A model generated the notes under the pieces. It saw only the letters and a program-made list of their open reading frames with translations. It was not told the origin of the DNA and did no database searches. A program made the position numbers and the translations under genes. From Monosiga brevicollis MX1 (lineage: Eukaryota > Opisthokonta > Choanoflagellata > Craspedida > Salpingoecidae), in NCBI RefSeq assembly GCF_000002865.3, contig NW_001865046.1, positions 579,492 to 643,491 on the forward strand: DNA of 64,000 bases, read 5' to 3'. Below are positions 41,906 through 54,341 of this stretch, one piece after another (within the stretch, counting starts at the first letter, position 1; each line of letters begins with the position of its first letter).

Positions 41906-42430
41906 TCACCTTGCGAGCCAAATGCACGAGCACTTGAGTGACCTTGACAATCGGCGATGCTTGGCCCGAGCCGCTCGCCCAAAAGCCAAGGCCCTTGGTG
42001 TGCACTACCGTTGTTTTTACCATCCTCACGTGCAGAGCTTCTTTCCCTCCAGGTTCCTGGTTAGACGCGCCAATTTTCATACGTGATAACGAGTCAGGGA
42101 CTGTGAAAAGTGTCAAGCGAGGTTCGCTGCGGGCTGTAGGAAGCAATTGATTGTCTTCATGCCATCTCGAAAGCTCTCGGGTCCTCTGAATCCATCAACT
42201 TGCCAGTTTGATTGCCTTCCTATGCTCAGCCCATCTGTTCGACGCCACCAGCACCGAGCTACAAAAGAAAAAAAACACTTGTCAGATCTGATCTCATGTC
42301 AGAAAAAAACGATTCAAGGAAGAAAAAGGAAACAGAACAAGACAGCAGAAGGAGTGTGGGCTTTTGTGTTTGAGTTTCTCTCTTTTTTTTTATTTTCGAT
42401 TTTTTGTAACGGTCACAACAACGGACCGGG
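41906..42430. other. Tandem intergenic region MCM6-EXO1
   Basis: 525 bp between two same-strand genes. The last 180 bp are A/T-rich with purine runs (42267-42350) and T-runs (42386-42405), and are the likely EXO1 promoter. Confidence 0.5.
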
Positions 42431-45400
42431 ATGGGCATTGGTGGCCTTTTGTCGCTCCTTGGCGGTATGTTTCGGCCAGCGCAGCGCACAGCAGCGCACA
42501 GGCACGGGCAGGCCGGGTCAACACTGGGAAATGCTCATACTGTTGTCATCCTGTTACGCCCATACTCTTGGGTTGAGACCAGATATCCAAGAGCGCAGCC
42601 ATGTTCGCGAGTATGCCGGGAAGCGTGTCGCCATTGATGTGGCCGCTTGGTTGTATAAAGGTGCGTGCATGATAGATGACCCCGGCAAGACTAGCCTACT
42701 ATAATGAGCAGCAAGCCCACCCTCACGTGTGTTTGAGGACGTTTTTGATTTGGCCAGGCGCGTATGGCTGCGCCTTGGAGCTACAGAGCAATCCAAATGA
42801 TACGGATGCCTATATTCGCCTTGTGATGAGTCGTGTGTTTATGCTGAAATCCTTTGGCATAACACCCGTTCTCGTCTTTGACGGTGCCTCCTTGCCCAGC
42901 AAGGTATGTACACGGGCACCACGCCACCAGCCCCGCTGCTTGATGCTGCATCAAATAAACCTTAAGCACACAAGGATTTTTTGCCCTCGGGCCTGTCATT
43001 TCATGCCGCTTGCTTGAAACTTGACGGAGCTTAGAGCCTCGAGTCGGAGCATCGGCGGCGGCAAAAGTCTGCGACCGCCGAAGAAGGACACGCCCACTTG
43101 AAGAACGGTTAGCTCGTCAAGGCATCGACGCTCGGAAGTGCCATTGCTGCCGATTGGCACAACCCTGTTCATTTGGGTAAATGCACATGTATCAAGGAAA
43201 CACAACCGAGGCTGCGCAAGCCTTCAAGTCAAGTCTCGACGTCACCATGGATATGCGGCTCCGCTGTGCTGCAGCATGTCGCCGCTATCAAATCGGTGAG
43301 CCCTTTGCCACGCATGATACACGACAGGTACAAACTGAGGGAGAGGCGAATTGCATCACTTGGTACACGCGCTTGTCCATAGAGTACATTATCGCGCCCT
43401 ATGAAGCCGATGCGCAGATGGCTTACATGTATCACCAAGGTACATGCATCAAACTTTCCCTTTCGCGCCCTCTATTTTTTTTAATTTTTTTTTCTTTTCT
43501 TTCAATCGCGCGCTGCTGCATGTTTTCGACCCGTCACAAGAGGCACATGCGCCAGCTATGTGAAACGCCCGTCTCTCAAATCGCTGTCATTCTCGCCCTC
43601 GGCCATGCTTGTCAGGCCTGGTCGAGGCTGTCATTTCCGAAGATTCAGACTTGTTGGTTTTCAACGTTCGCGACGTTTTTTTCAAGCTGGATAGCAGCGG
43701 GTCAGTTTGACTCTTTGTGACACACTCATGAGCCATTCCGATCTTGCCTTGTACTTTGTCCTCATCCCCATCGCCTTTTTATTCTTGTGATAGTTTTGGC
43801 ATTCGCATTCAGCTGGACAACTTGGGTGAGTTCTTCCTTTTTGAGTTTCTTTGCCTTGTCTCCTACCGGACATACTTTCAGCGAAGCGAGCTGGCTTTTT
43901 GTCTTGTTGCTGATTGAAGGCGAGACATCGCCGCGGTGCGAATAGAGCGAGTCAAGGTGCAGGTCAAGAAGAGACTTTACAACATGAAGGTACCGACCAA
44001 GTTCGACGGCATGCGTCTGTCCCGTGCTTCATTTTCGGTTTCGAGAATGCTGATCTGGACTCTTGAATTGGACAGTTGATGACGCCCGAAGCATTTCGCT
44101 TCATGTGCATTGTGGCAGGTTGTGACTACTTACCCGCCTACTCGGGTACGAGATTGTGCATGGCTCGCAGACACGTAAAGTTGAGAATTCCAGCTTTCTA
44201 CCGTGTCTTTACCATGCCGTGTGGGTGAATTCACTAGACAAGCATCCACGTGGCGTTAGCCTCAAGGTAGCCCTCGATTACATCAATCGCTGCCAGGGCA
44301 ATCTCAAGGAAACCCAAGCGCTTCTGGGCCGCCGGCACGCCCTTCATGACGGGTATGTTGGTGTGCAGGATAGCAAAGGCGAGCGATGGCGGTGGCGGAT
44401 AATGTGGCAAATTTGGCGATTATCTAGCCCGCTTTCGTGGGCCTTGACTGATGTCGAATTTCAATGTGGATGTTCTGCCCGTCAGCTTTAGTGAGGCATT
44501 TGAACAGGCGGACAAGACGTTTTTGCACCAAGTAGTCTACGACCCGCGTCAAAAACGTCGCGTGCATCTCACACCCCTTGGCACCAACGCTGAGCGACTG
44601 GTTGGTGGTCTTGCTGAACGGTCTGGCTTTGGCTTTAGACCCACGCTCCACCGACTTTTATCGCGAGTACGGCCGTTCACAATCTGAATGGGCTTGACTC
44701 TTTGTTCCGATGCTGCTTGCATGGTTCTTTCTTAGCCATACCTAGGCGAGATTGAGGTGTCAAACTGTGTTGAGCGAGCCACGGGCCTTTGTAACCCAGC
44801 GAGTGGAAAGAGATACATAGAAGAGGGGCTCTCTGCACAGGTGGCGACACAGATTGATGGCATGGCCCAGGCACAGGCGAGAGCCGATGAGGAGAAGGTG
44901 ATGCTGCGCCATGTGGCAACCCACGCGATCGTGGGACTTGAACACTGACCCATGGACCTTGAAAACGCTCTTCTGACTGTATGTATGTGCGGTTGGCCGC
45001 GTGGCATGTGTCCATGGCAGGAAAAGCGTCAACGACATGGAGTACAACGACATGGAGTACAACGACACCATCGACCGAACAGCCGACACCACAAGCAACC
45101 CCACCTCGGTCGTGGGGCTGCTGCCTTCGTGGCAAAGTGAGACAGCAGATACGGTTTGAGGAATAGAAGTTATATTTTTGCTAAGCAGTGTGGTCTCATT
45201 GTCGGTGTCCTTCCGGCCACTCTGCTAGAACAAGTCCCAAGGCCAAGGTGGACGTTTTGTCTTTCTTTCGATCACAGCCTGCAGCCAAAAGCGCAGCAGC
45301 GCCAGAATCAAGCACGGCTGAACCATCAACAGTGCACCACCCAAAGGGATTCGGACTGGATGTTACCGTTTCACAGGCCGAACTGGAGCAAGCACAAGCA

Positions 45401-45772
45401 TCGCTGTCGTCTTCGAGCGCAGCTAGCCCGGATTCGAAGACACCAGATTGGCTTGCATCTGACCCAAACCCAGCTGCCTCAGAAGCAGCAAGTAGCCTGG
45501 CCCGTGCCTCTGCTGCATGTACAACACCGCATGAGCGGGCCAAGCCTGGGTCAGGGTCAAGCTTGCGTTGTGAAAACGCCCCAAATGCCAGCTCGCCCGT
45601 TCGAGCGAAGCACACTCCAGCCAAAGCGCCAAGCACTTGTTCCAACGTTACACGCCGTGTGGGTGGGGGCTTTTTGAAAAATTGGCTGAGCGGTGAACGC
45701 CCGCAGGGTGGGATGAAACGACCAAAGCGTCTCGCCGGTACAAGTGGCGACCCGATTGAGATTGGTCCTTGA
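42431..45772 (+). CDS. EXO1: Exonuclease 1 (RAD2/FEN1-family 5' nuclease)
   Basis: 5'-3' exonuclease and flap endonuclease of mismatch repair and end resection. The N-terminal XPG-N blocks are MGIGGLLSLLGG, HVREYAGKRVAIDVAAWLYK, IRLVMSRVFMLKSFGITPVL and VFDGASLPSK. The XPG-I blocks are MYQGNTTEAAQAF, YIIAPYEADAQMAYM, VEAVISEDSDLLVF and FRFMCIVAGCDYLPAYSG, so the catalytic acidic residues (D in AIDVAAW, D in VFDG, E/D in PYEAD, D in SEDSD, D in AGCDYL) are present. Helix-two-turn-helix and back-side helices follow: VALDYINRCQGNLKE, TFLHQVVYDPRQKRRVHL. The tail is short (about 200 residues), Ser/Pro-rich, with KVDVLSFFRSQ (PIP-box-like) and FLKNWLSGERP near the end. It is much shorter than vertebrate EXO1. 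One exon carries the tandem NDMEYNDMEYND. Confidence 0.88.
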
Positions 45773-45914
45773 GAGTCGGTGCGCTGAGCGCACCCCTCAT
45801 GCATAAGAAGCTAGGTTGTTCTAACAGAATTGATCCGATTTGCACCAACCAAGCGATGACGCGCCTTTGTGACCGTGCAACCAACCCTGCATACCCACCC
45901 AGACGCTTGCACGC

Positions 45915-45964
<50 letters not shown>

Positions 45965-46033
45965 GTGTACGCACACACATATACGCACACTTTTGACTAC
46001 ATGAAGCCTTTCATCATCACATGACAGGCGGCT
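45773..46033. other. Convergent 3' region of EXO1 and the Rab gene, with a (CA)n tract
   Basis: 260 bp between convergent stops. Contains (AC)n at about 45912-45961 and CA-rich flanks. Confidence 0.7.
45912..45961. repeat. (CA)n microsatellite
   Basis: About 22 CA units, in the shared 3' region of two convergent genes. Confidence 0.95.
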
Positions 46034-47175
46034 TTACAGCAGAGTGCACCAAGAGGACGACGCGGGCTGGCTGCTGGCCACATTGACAAGGGGTGTAGGT
46101 TGACGCGCCTCCTCACGCACTCGCATGATATCTCGCGCCGCCTGAAGGAAAATGTCTTGAACATTGATGTCTGACTTGGCGCTGGCCACAAAGTGATGAA
46201 GCCCCAATTTCCTCGCCAGATGTTGCGCCTATAAAGCCCAAATACAAGCCATGGGCTAGTCAACAACCGCAGAGGAATGAACTGGTGGTACATCAAGACA
46301 AGTTTTCAAACCTGCGAGACGTTGGTCACTTGCTGCGGATCGGCAGGATCATAGAGATCAAACTTGTTGCCAATGATAAAGATTGCGACGTCGACTTTGG
46401 CATGGGCCCGGGCTCGCTCGACCCAGCTATCATAGACAGGCCGTGAATGAGTGTTTTGAGCCAACTGGGGCAAGGTTGAACTAGCCAGGCTGGTCAAAGA
46501 TTCTTTTGTCCACCCATGCTGCTTCAAAACGCACCCGCTTAATGAATCCACGGAGTCGGCATTGGTGATGTCATACACCACCAAAACAGCGTCGGCGCCG
46601 CGATAATACGAGTGCGTAATGGATCGAAAGCGCTCTAGCAATGCCAAAAGGACAGAGGAAGCACCAAAAATTATCAAATGTACCTGCCTTGGCACCGGCC
46701 GATGGACAACTCGACGAGGAGGGCGATCAGCCTTTGGTGCTCTTCCATGTGGATGCACATTGGCATTCTCGGACGGCTCTTGAGCATACCTTGACCAGCC
46801 GTGTCCCACACTTGCATCTTGATAGTCTTGGAGTCGACTTGCATGGTCTTCAATACAAAGTCCACGCCAACTGTGCTTGCAGCGAGGAGTAAATGAAGCA
46901 CACCAATGAACCATTGAGCTGGGATATCAAAGGACAGCGAATGATAGCCTCGCAGAAGGGCGGAAGGTTATCGCGTACTGGTCGAGATGGCTTGCTCGTA
47001 AAACTCGTTGCGGCTATAGCGAGCCGCCATGCTAGATTTGCCGACAGTTGAGTCACCCACCATGATGACCCGAACAAGGGCGTCTGTCAATCCAAGCCAA
47101 TGAGTATGCAATCCTTGATGAAGTGGAGCTGAAGTTGTTTCAGGGCGACATCGGCTGACACTCACCGTAGGCCAT
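46034..47175 (-). CDS. Rab-family small GTPase with C-terminal CaaX box
   Basis: Membrane-trafficking GTPase. Exon 1 is 10 nt (47166-47175, MAY plus one base). The joined exons read [20 protein letters not shown], then [17 protein letters not shown]. The switch I/II region is [27 protein letters not shown] and [20 protein letters not shown], then YDITNADS. Further on come [15 protein letters not shown], then [17 protein letters not shown] and the stop at 46034. G1 (GDSTVGKS), G3 (DTAGQ), G4 (NKFD) and G5 (SAK) are intact, and the WDTAGQERFRSIT..YYRGA block is diagnostic of Rab (RabF motifs). The last residues are SSWCTLL. CTLL is a CaaX box ending in Leu, predicting geranylgeranylation by GGTase-I, as in Rab8-type CVLL ends, rather than the double-cysteine end of most Rabs. 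Paralogue not assigned. Confidence 0.85.
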
Positions 47176-48169
47176 GATGCACGGTCGTGTTTTTCTCTAA
47201 ATACGTCTCAGAAAAAATGGACTCTGTGGGGCAGATGGCAGAGCGTTTGTCGTCGGCGCCTCTTTTTGGGTTGAAGCAGGTTGAGCAGAAAAATGCCCGA
47301 CAGAGTCGAGGGCTTTGTGTACATATGATAGGTCGTTTGCCACGTCGACAGGTTCTTGTGCCCAGAGGGCCGAGGCAAGAGAGGGACGGGAGGAGTAAAA
47401 GGCTAGGCTGATTTTAATGTGCATGCGTGGCGACTAGTCAGCGAAGCAGTTTGGATGCAAATGCTTTGATCTTGTTGGCTCTCGCCGCACCGCAAACTGG
47501 TGAATCGCCAACACGACAGAAGCCAACCAGACACCCATGGTGCGCGTACAATGTCTGCAAGCAACAGAAGGGACAGCGATGTGTTGATCATGCAAATCCA
47601 AAAGTCACACGCATTTTGTCTACTCTGGCCCTTTTTCGCCTGGGTGGCCCTGCACGCACGGCGCCGTGGCCGCCCACGGCGCTGCCATTTGTGACTGATC
47701 CGCCGACTTCGGCTTCATGTCCGCAGTTTGGGTCAAGAACTAACCTTGGCCGTGCTGACAATGCACAACTTTAACTCTCCTCTTCAAAATTACATTCACC
47801 TGATGTTGAAGTTGTTGCGCAAACAAAGGTCATGTCGCAATCCATTACCCACACCATTCCACAAAGACAGAGAGACAGAGTTGAAGAGGCACAGTTACAG
47901 AGAGTCAGAGAGTCAGAGAGACGAAAACAGAGAGACAGGTACAGAGTCAAAGACAGAGAGACACTGTCTTTGAGACAGAGAGAGTCAAAGAGAGAGTGAG
48001 AAACAGTCAGTCAGAGACACAGAGTTACAGAGACTCAGAGACAGAGACACAGAGACAGAGACACAGAGTCACAGAGAGAGAGAGAGCCCGAGCCCGTCGT
48101 TCAAAGCGAGAGAGTCATCACACATCACACGACGACCCAAAAACAACAAAAAAAAAAAATTTCTTGGTC
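47176..48169. promoter_or_regulatory. Divergent region (Rab / RidA) with CAGAGA-rich low complexity
   Basis: About 1 kb between divergent starts. The half next to RidA (47866-48090) is an irregular purine-rich tract of GACAGAGA, GTCAGAGA and similar units. The Rab-side half has no recognisable feature. Confidence 0.5.
47866..48090. repeat. Degenerate GACAGAGA/CAGAGT low-complexity tract
   Basis: Irregular repeats of CAGAGA, GTCAGAGA and ACAGAGAC over about 225 bp. A decayed GA-type satellite is plausible. Confidence 0.85.
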
Positions 48170-49334
48170 ATGATTCGGATGATCAGTGGTGCGGGGCTGG
48201 CGGCGGGGGCTGGACGCTGCGTCGCTGCGGCCGTGGGGGCGGGGGTCCGGCGCCCATTCTTGGGCGTGCTCTCGTGTAGCAGGGCCTGGCAGCAGCCCAT
48301 TGTATGTGAATCGCATCCCCGATCTCACACCCACCATCGAGAGAGGTTTTGACAGGAGAGCCGCCAGCAGGTGGTGTGTGTGTGTGTGTGGACGGCGTGG
48401 TCACACCTCTTCCATGACCCGCATTTTCACTTCTCCGTCCATCTCTCTTATTCTTGGTCTCGCTCTCGCTCCTGCTCTCGCTCCTGCTCTCGTGCTTGCT
48501 CTCGTGCTTGCTATCTCCCTCTGTCGGCACCCCCTGCCTCGCCGTCTTGATCGGGCCTTTCTGGAAAATACATCCACACGTCCCTCTCTTCCTCTCTCTC
48601 TCTCTCTTTCAAACACGACTTGGCTGCCGATGCTGTCCTGGCGACGCCTAGCCATGCTTCTGGACTCACCCTCGGTTGCCGTGCCTGTCATGTCCGATAG
48701 ATTCAAAGCAAGGTCAAAATGGCAACTCTGACCCCCATCAACACAGACAAGGCCCCGGCCGCCATCGGTCCCTACTCGCAGGCCATGGCCGTCAACGGCA
48801 TGCTCTTCGTCTCGGGCCAGATTCCCGTGAACCCAGCCACTCAGGAACTTCAGCTCGGTCCTGTGAAGGAGCAAGCCGTACGTGCCGCCCTTGCTCGCCT
48901 CTGCTCACCCTTTTTCGCCCCCTACTGCCCCCTTTTTTTCGCGCCATCCCTGAGAAACTGCCGCCGCCCCTTTTGCGTTACGACAGGCATTGGTCTTGGA
49001 CAACCTGCGCGCCGTGCTTGAAGCCGGTGGCTCGGACATGAATCACGTGGTCAAGACCACCGTCTTTCTCAAGGACATGAACGACTTTGCTGCCGTCAAC
49101 GAGGTGTACGCCGAGGTATGCCGTGGTTGTGTGCTTCAAACACGCCTTCTCCTTTGTGCTCATTTGACTTTGCTCTGCATCCCCCAATCGGGTATCATGC
49201 TCTCCTCACGTAACGGCTCGCTTCGGTAGAAATTTGGTGATGCCCGCCCTGCCCGTGCTGCGGTCCAAGTCTCCCGCCTGCCCAAGGATGTGTCAGTGGA
49301 GATTGAGTGTGTGGCCGTCGTTTCGAAGCTCTAA
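48170..49334 (+). CDS. RIDA: RidA family enamine/imine deaminase, with optional mitochondrial leader
   Basis: RidA (YjgF/UK114) hydrolyses reactive 2-aminoacrylate-type enamines. The core begins at the ATG 48719: [20 protein letters not shown], then [18 protein letters not shown]. The next exon gives [20 protein letters not shown], then [20 protein letters not shown]. The final exon has [20 protein letters not shown] then IECVAVV, and stops at 49334. The catalytic-arginine motif PARAAVQV and IE(C)xAV are present. An upstream exon (48170-48301) encodes a 44-residue Arg/Ala/Gly-rich leader without acidic residues ([20 protein letters not shown]..). It ends in phase 0 at a gtatgt donor and would join in frame at 48713 (V-K-MATL..). 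The leader looks like a mitochondrial presequence, so two forms, mitochondrial and cytosolic, are possible. If the exon is not used, the gene starts at 48719. Confidence 0.88.
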
Positions 49335-49668
49335 GCCCGCGTCCAAACCAACGCGTCAGTGACCACAACCAAGTCGGCTTTCCAGTGTTGTTTGCCGATT
49401 GGCCGCAAAAAAAAAAAAAAATAATAAAAATTAACTGTTCCGCGTATCATACAAAATTTGTCTATGAATTATGGGCTGCCGACGCCTGCGGCGAAGAACA
49501 CCTGGCTGCTGCCAAGCTTTGACTGAGATTGAAATGACTCAACACAGGAGGGAAAAGGCAATAAAGAAAGCATCAGATACAGTATTGAAGACACAGAAAG
49601 AAGAAAAGGCAAATGAGAGCACAGGGCCAGCGCGCAGTGTTGTTGGAAGTCAACACCTTGGGGCCACT
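49335..49668. other. Convergent 3' region of RidA and CLASP
   Basis: 330 bp with an A-run and AT-rich patch at 49406-49435; otherwise nothing recognised. Confidence 0.5.
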
Positions 49669-52600
49669 TCAGACATCGGTTGATTGTACATGGCTCAGCA
49701 CGGCCATTTTCTGCTCTGTCCTCGTCTCCTTACGCTGGACGTACAGGTCCAAAAGTTTTTGATGACCACGATTCAGTTGACTGGAGGTTAAAGGCACCCA
49801 AACCGCAGGGGTGAGGCAGAGCAAACTGGCGCCTTGATTCTTCAAAAGTCACGCAATGATGCATGCCAATAGAAAGACAAAGAAATGCGCCGGGACTTCA
49901 GACGGATGGTACTCACTTGATGTAGGGCTCAAGGGCCTCGCGACCCAGGAGCAAATGCAAGGATACGGAGATGAAGACGCCACTCTTGCGTACCTCCGCA
50001 ATCGAGCTAACAAAGCACTGCGCGCACAATCGTTTCATCATGAGCCGTTGTCGTTTCAAACCCCGCGCAGCTATCAGACCCACCTCCAGAATCGCGGGCA
50101 TGATCCAGCTCAAGTTGGAGAGCGCCTGCTCAGCCGTCAGGCGTGGAACCAAATTCTGCAAGCACACCGTCCGCATGTCAATGCACTTTGTGGGTCCCTG
50201 GCTCTACACGCGCCCTCGATGAGGAAAGCACGCTACAGAGAAGCTTGCATACCTTGTCCAGCATAAAGAGGGCAGCGGTGCAACCTTGCTGCTCCTCCTT
50301 GCTAGTCGGCGCTGCTTTGACGTAGGGCAGCAAGAGCCGAATCGTGCGCACAGGCTCCGCTTGTTTGCCAATCAGCGTAAGTATCTCCATGCACTTGTGC
50401 AGAATCTCTGCGTGCGTGTCATTCTAACATGCACGGTCCAACCCCCACATAGCTTTTAGGACACGTCGCCATTCGGCCCTCCCCAATAAGGACGCATGGC
50501 ATGATGGCCGAACCTTTTGAATGTCCAACAGCGTGGTGATGACGTTCTCGTACTCGCCGTCAAAATAGGCGGCTTGCTGCTGGATCAAATGACTCAGAAT
50601 ACGCAGGCTTTGCTTGCGCACGGCCAACTCTTGATCCGCCACGAGCGCCAAAATGGAGCTAATCAGACGATCCATGTGACCCGTGACCCGTGCAGGATCC
50701 TCCTTCACCAGTTTGTGCATGGCTGCTAGCATTTGCAAGGAATACTGTGTGTTGATGTGCAAAGAATGAGTGTGAGGATGGGGCAAGACATAGAGCCTCG
50801 TGCAAGCCAGGCTTGCTCGCGTAATCTAATATTTTCTCGAGACGTGGCAGCCAATCCATTGGGCGGATCACGTACCGAGTCTGTCCGACCATCCAAGGTG
50901 TCAATGGCATCGCCAATGGCAACTTGACGCCCTGCAACGACCAGGTGGGGTGATTGTGGTACTGGGGGCGATGTGGCGGGTGCGTCCACGCTCAGCGTAG
51001 AGCCCGTCCGCGACAAGCCATTGCCGTGGTGATTGTTGTGGTTATTCAAGTCCTCTGGGGCCTGGAAATGATGGTCGCAATGTGAAAATTCAAAATTTGA
51101 CGTGAGGCCCGTCGCTGACATGCCGCTTTGGGAAAAAAAAAGACCCATGTGTTTCGTATACCCCATTGCCACAACAGATAGAAGAACAGAGGAAGGGAAG
51201 GCCTCACCGAACTATCAGAAGCCACTCGGGATCGCCGTTCCCGGGCCTCCTGAACTGCTGCTCGTTGTTGCTAAGAGCAGGCGACAATGCATGAGATCCC
51301 AAGCACCTGGACCGGAGGTTGAATGTTGCGAAAGAATACCAAACATACCTCCTTGGCAAGTGCGGTGGTACCCAAACGTGTGGCCAGTTCAGGTTCGCTA
51401 CCCGATTGGCTTCCTGATTGACTACGCTCAGCCTGGTATGTGTGTGGGTTATAATGGCGCTCAGCTCCATTTGGAGGCCTGTGTGTCGCCACGGGCAAGC
51501 CACTGTGGCTGGGAGATGAGAGACCCGATCGCGCTGTCGAGGGCGATGCCACGGGAAGCCCAGATGTGGCAAGAACCCGTCGCATATCTGGCGAGGCGGG
51601 TGCCTTTCCAGCAGATTCTGGTCGAGAAGCGCTGACAAGAGGAGCCTCCGATTCTTCCCATCCTGGTATGTTTGCTTCGAGAAGAACCGCCAGCGGCTCC
51701 GCTTCTTCGGGTTTGAGCGCTGCCATGGCCCGCCGCATGAGCGGAGGGTTGATCTTGCACATGCTCAAAAGGTTGGCCGAGGTTGTCCGGCGCAGCTCTG
51801 CTGATTTGGGCTCTATATACACGTTGGGTCGGCCACATGAGAACGGCACCGGCGCGCGCGAGTGGTCTGGCAGAACGCAAAGAGCGAGCATGCTGCTGGA
51901 GTTTCACGTCGGTGCAGCCACAAACCTTCTGCGAGCTGAATCATGAGGCGCACGGCATCACGATAGGATGAAGACGACTGATCATGTACGCTGGCCAAGT
52001 CGGCGGCACTCATACGCTCCAGCAATACTGCAGAAAATTCCATCATGGCGTTCTTGGCCTGGATCAGGTTGGTCGCCAAGAAGATCACAAAGCATGAGAC
52101 TGACGGGCAGGGGGGGATGTGCTTGGAAGTGCGCGTGTGGTCAAACGGCAATCTCATGCGCGCCAATGACCCAGGAGGGAGGCTCACACCTTGTGATTAT
52201 GGTTGGCCAAAGGGTCAAGTAGGGTGCGTAATACGTGAAACAACTGCACATCTGCCGGAAATGTCATGGCCACCTGATCCAAAAGCTTTTGTACCTGTAC
52301 CATGTAACGGGCTGGGTGAGCGGCGGACAAGTCTATAGGATTTGGCAGGAGGGGCTGGCCTCCAGCGCTGCAGCGGATTCTGATGTTTGACGGACGGGAA
52401 GCAACATCAAACCTCGAGCTGCACTGTGACGGGAGCGCTCGTGCCCAGTTTGAGCAGGAGACCTGGCACCACGTCGCGCATCCACCCAACTGGAATGTCC
52501 TCCTGCATCGCAATTCAGCAGAGCCAAGGGTCACATGCATCGTCAGCGCGAGGCGAGGGGAAGGCATCCATCCAAGTGGACCACACGGCCGTATCAGACA

Positions 52601-54256
52601 GCGGTGCGCACAGCATAAATGTTGATAAATTCGGAGCATATGCCAAGACTTCGCAGATACAGCTTTTGGTGGCCCTCTTGAAGCTGAAGCACAGACAATC
52701 AAGGTTCAGAGGTGCCGAGGAGGTGACGGTTAGGGTAACGCTCAAGGGCTCATTTTGCGGGAAGCACGGCGGCTTGATCTGCAGCACAAACCTGCTTGGC
52801 AAGTAGGGAGCAAATGCGCTGAAAGTCCTTGGCAACGGGTTCCAGCTCGCTGTCACACAAGAGGGTGCGAAGCTGCGACAACGCCTGGTCGCGCTCTTGC
52901 CAGTCGGCATTTTTGAGACCCGTGGCGATGTCCTTGAGCAGACCCGTCATGGAAGAGCCCCCAGGCGAGTCAAACTCAGTTGAGATGGTGGCCGCCCGAG
53001 CAAGACGATGGGTGCTCGAAACCGGCGTGCTCACGGGCAGGTGTGAGCGTCCGCGTTGTGCAGTGGGTGTGCGCTCGTTGTCTAATGTTGAGCGGCGTTG
53101 AGGGGTTTTGCTGGGCGTTTTGGTTGGAACACGGCGAGCTGGCGAGAAGCTGGGTCGTTCCGATGCCTCCATGCGAGCTCCATATGTGCCCCGCGCAACT
53201 GCATTTTTCACAAGGCTGTGATGAGGACTCAAACGGTCACAGAGCGACACCAACCACGCAAGCATCAGCGCAAGCGCTCGAAAATCGGAGGAGCATCAAA
53301 CCTGGAACGCCGGGGGTAGCGGTGGGCCGGCGTTGCGCAGAGGGAGAGTTGGGCTCGGAGCGAGGAGCAACACTTCGAGCAGAAGCGATGGTCGCCTATG
53401 TAAGCCAGCCCAACAAACGATTCGCCCAGAGATACTGTGAGGTGTTTGCTCAAACTGCGACCAAGCAAGCATCTGAGACGGAATATGGAAGCGGCTTCGG
53501 CCAAGCGTACGCGACGAGCAGTGGCCTTTTTGTTAAACACATTGTCGCTTGAGCTGGTCTTGGCGATGGAGCGGCGCTCGGTTTCGGTACGCCGGCGAGG
53601 GAGGGCCACACTGCCGCGAGCAGAGGGGACTGCTGTAGCCGAAGGTCGTCGAGAAGAGCTCTCGCCGCCGCGGTTTCGATCAGAGTCCAGGCGTTTCTGG
53701 GTCGTTGCGTCCAAGGTATTGCGGAAGGCATTGGCTTCAGACCCTTGGCGCTCGGCCCAGGCCCAGAAAGCTTGACGGGCACGCTTGCGGACTTCAGCAT
53801 CAGCATCCGCCAGCGCGTGACGAAAATAGGTTTTCAGATTATTGAGACTGCGCTGCAGCTGAGCATCATCCCACTCCTCAAAGACCAAAGCTACGGCGTC
53901 GGCTACGCAACGGCGTTGCAAGACAGCCTTGCTTGTATGCGTCTCGAGTACCCTGCCACCCCGGTAGCAAGGAATCGATGGAGTGAGTCAAACCAGAGGT
54001 GGTCGCCAAAGAGGTTTGCAGAGGACACTGTGATACTCTAGACTGACCTGGCCAGGACTTTGCTGTGGCGCACATTTTTGATGAGCGAGAGCAAACAATG
54101 GCGTGCACTATCGGCGATGATCTGTTCGGGCACAAACAGACGGAAGGGGGGCACGGGGGCATGAAACAATGACGAAATGGAAGGCAACACAGCCATGGTG
54201 CTGTCTAACACCAGCACCAGATACTGGCGGAGACCAAATCAGAACTGGGATTCGCG

Positions 54257-54341
<85 letters not shown>

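Noticed and set aside
47866-48090. CRISPR-like or structured array
   Set aside because: Units are irregular purine low complexity with no fixed repeat-spacer period; the genome is eukaryotic.
53265-53921. Separate gene within the CLASP region
   Set aside because: The Ser/Arg-rich frame is on the CLASP strand and fits as its linker exon, with no independent start context.
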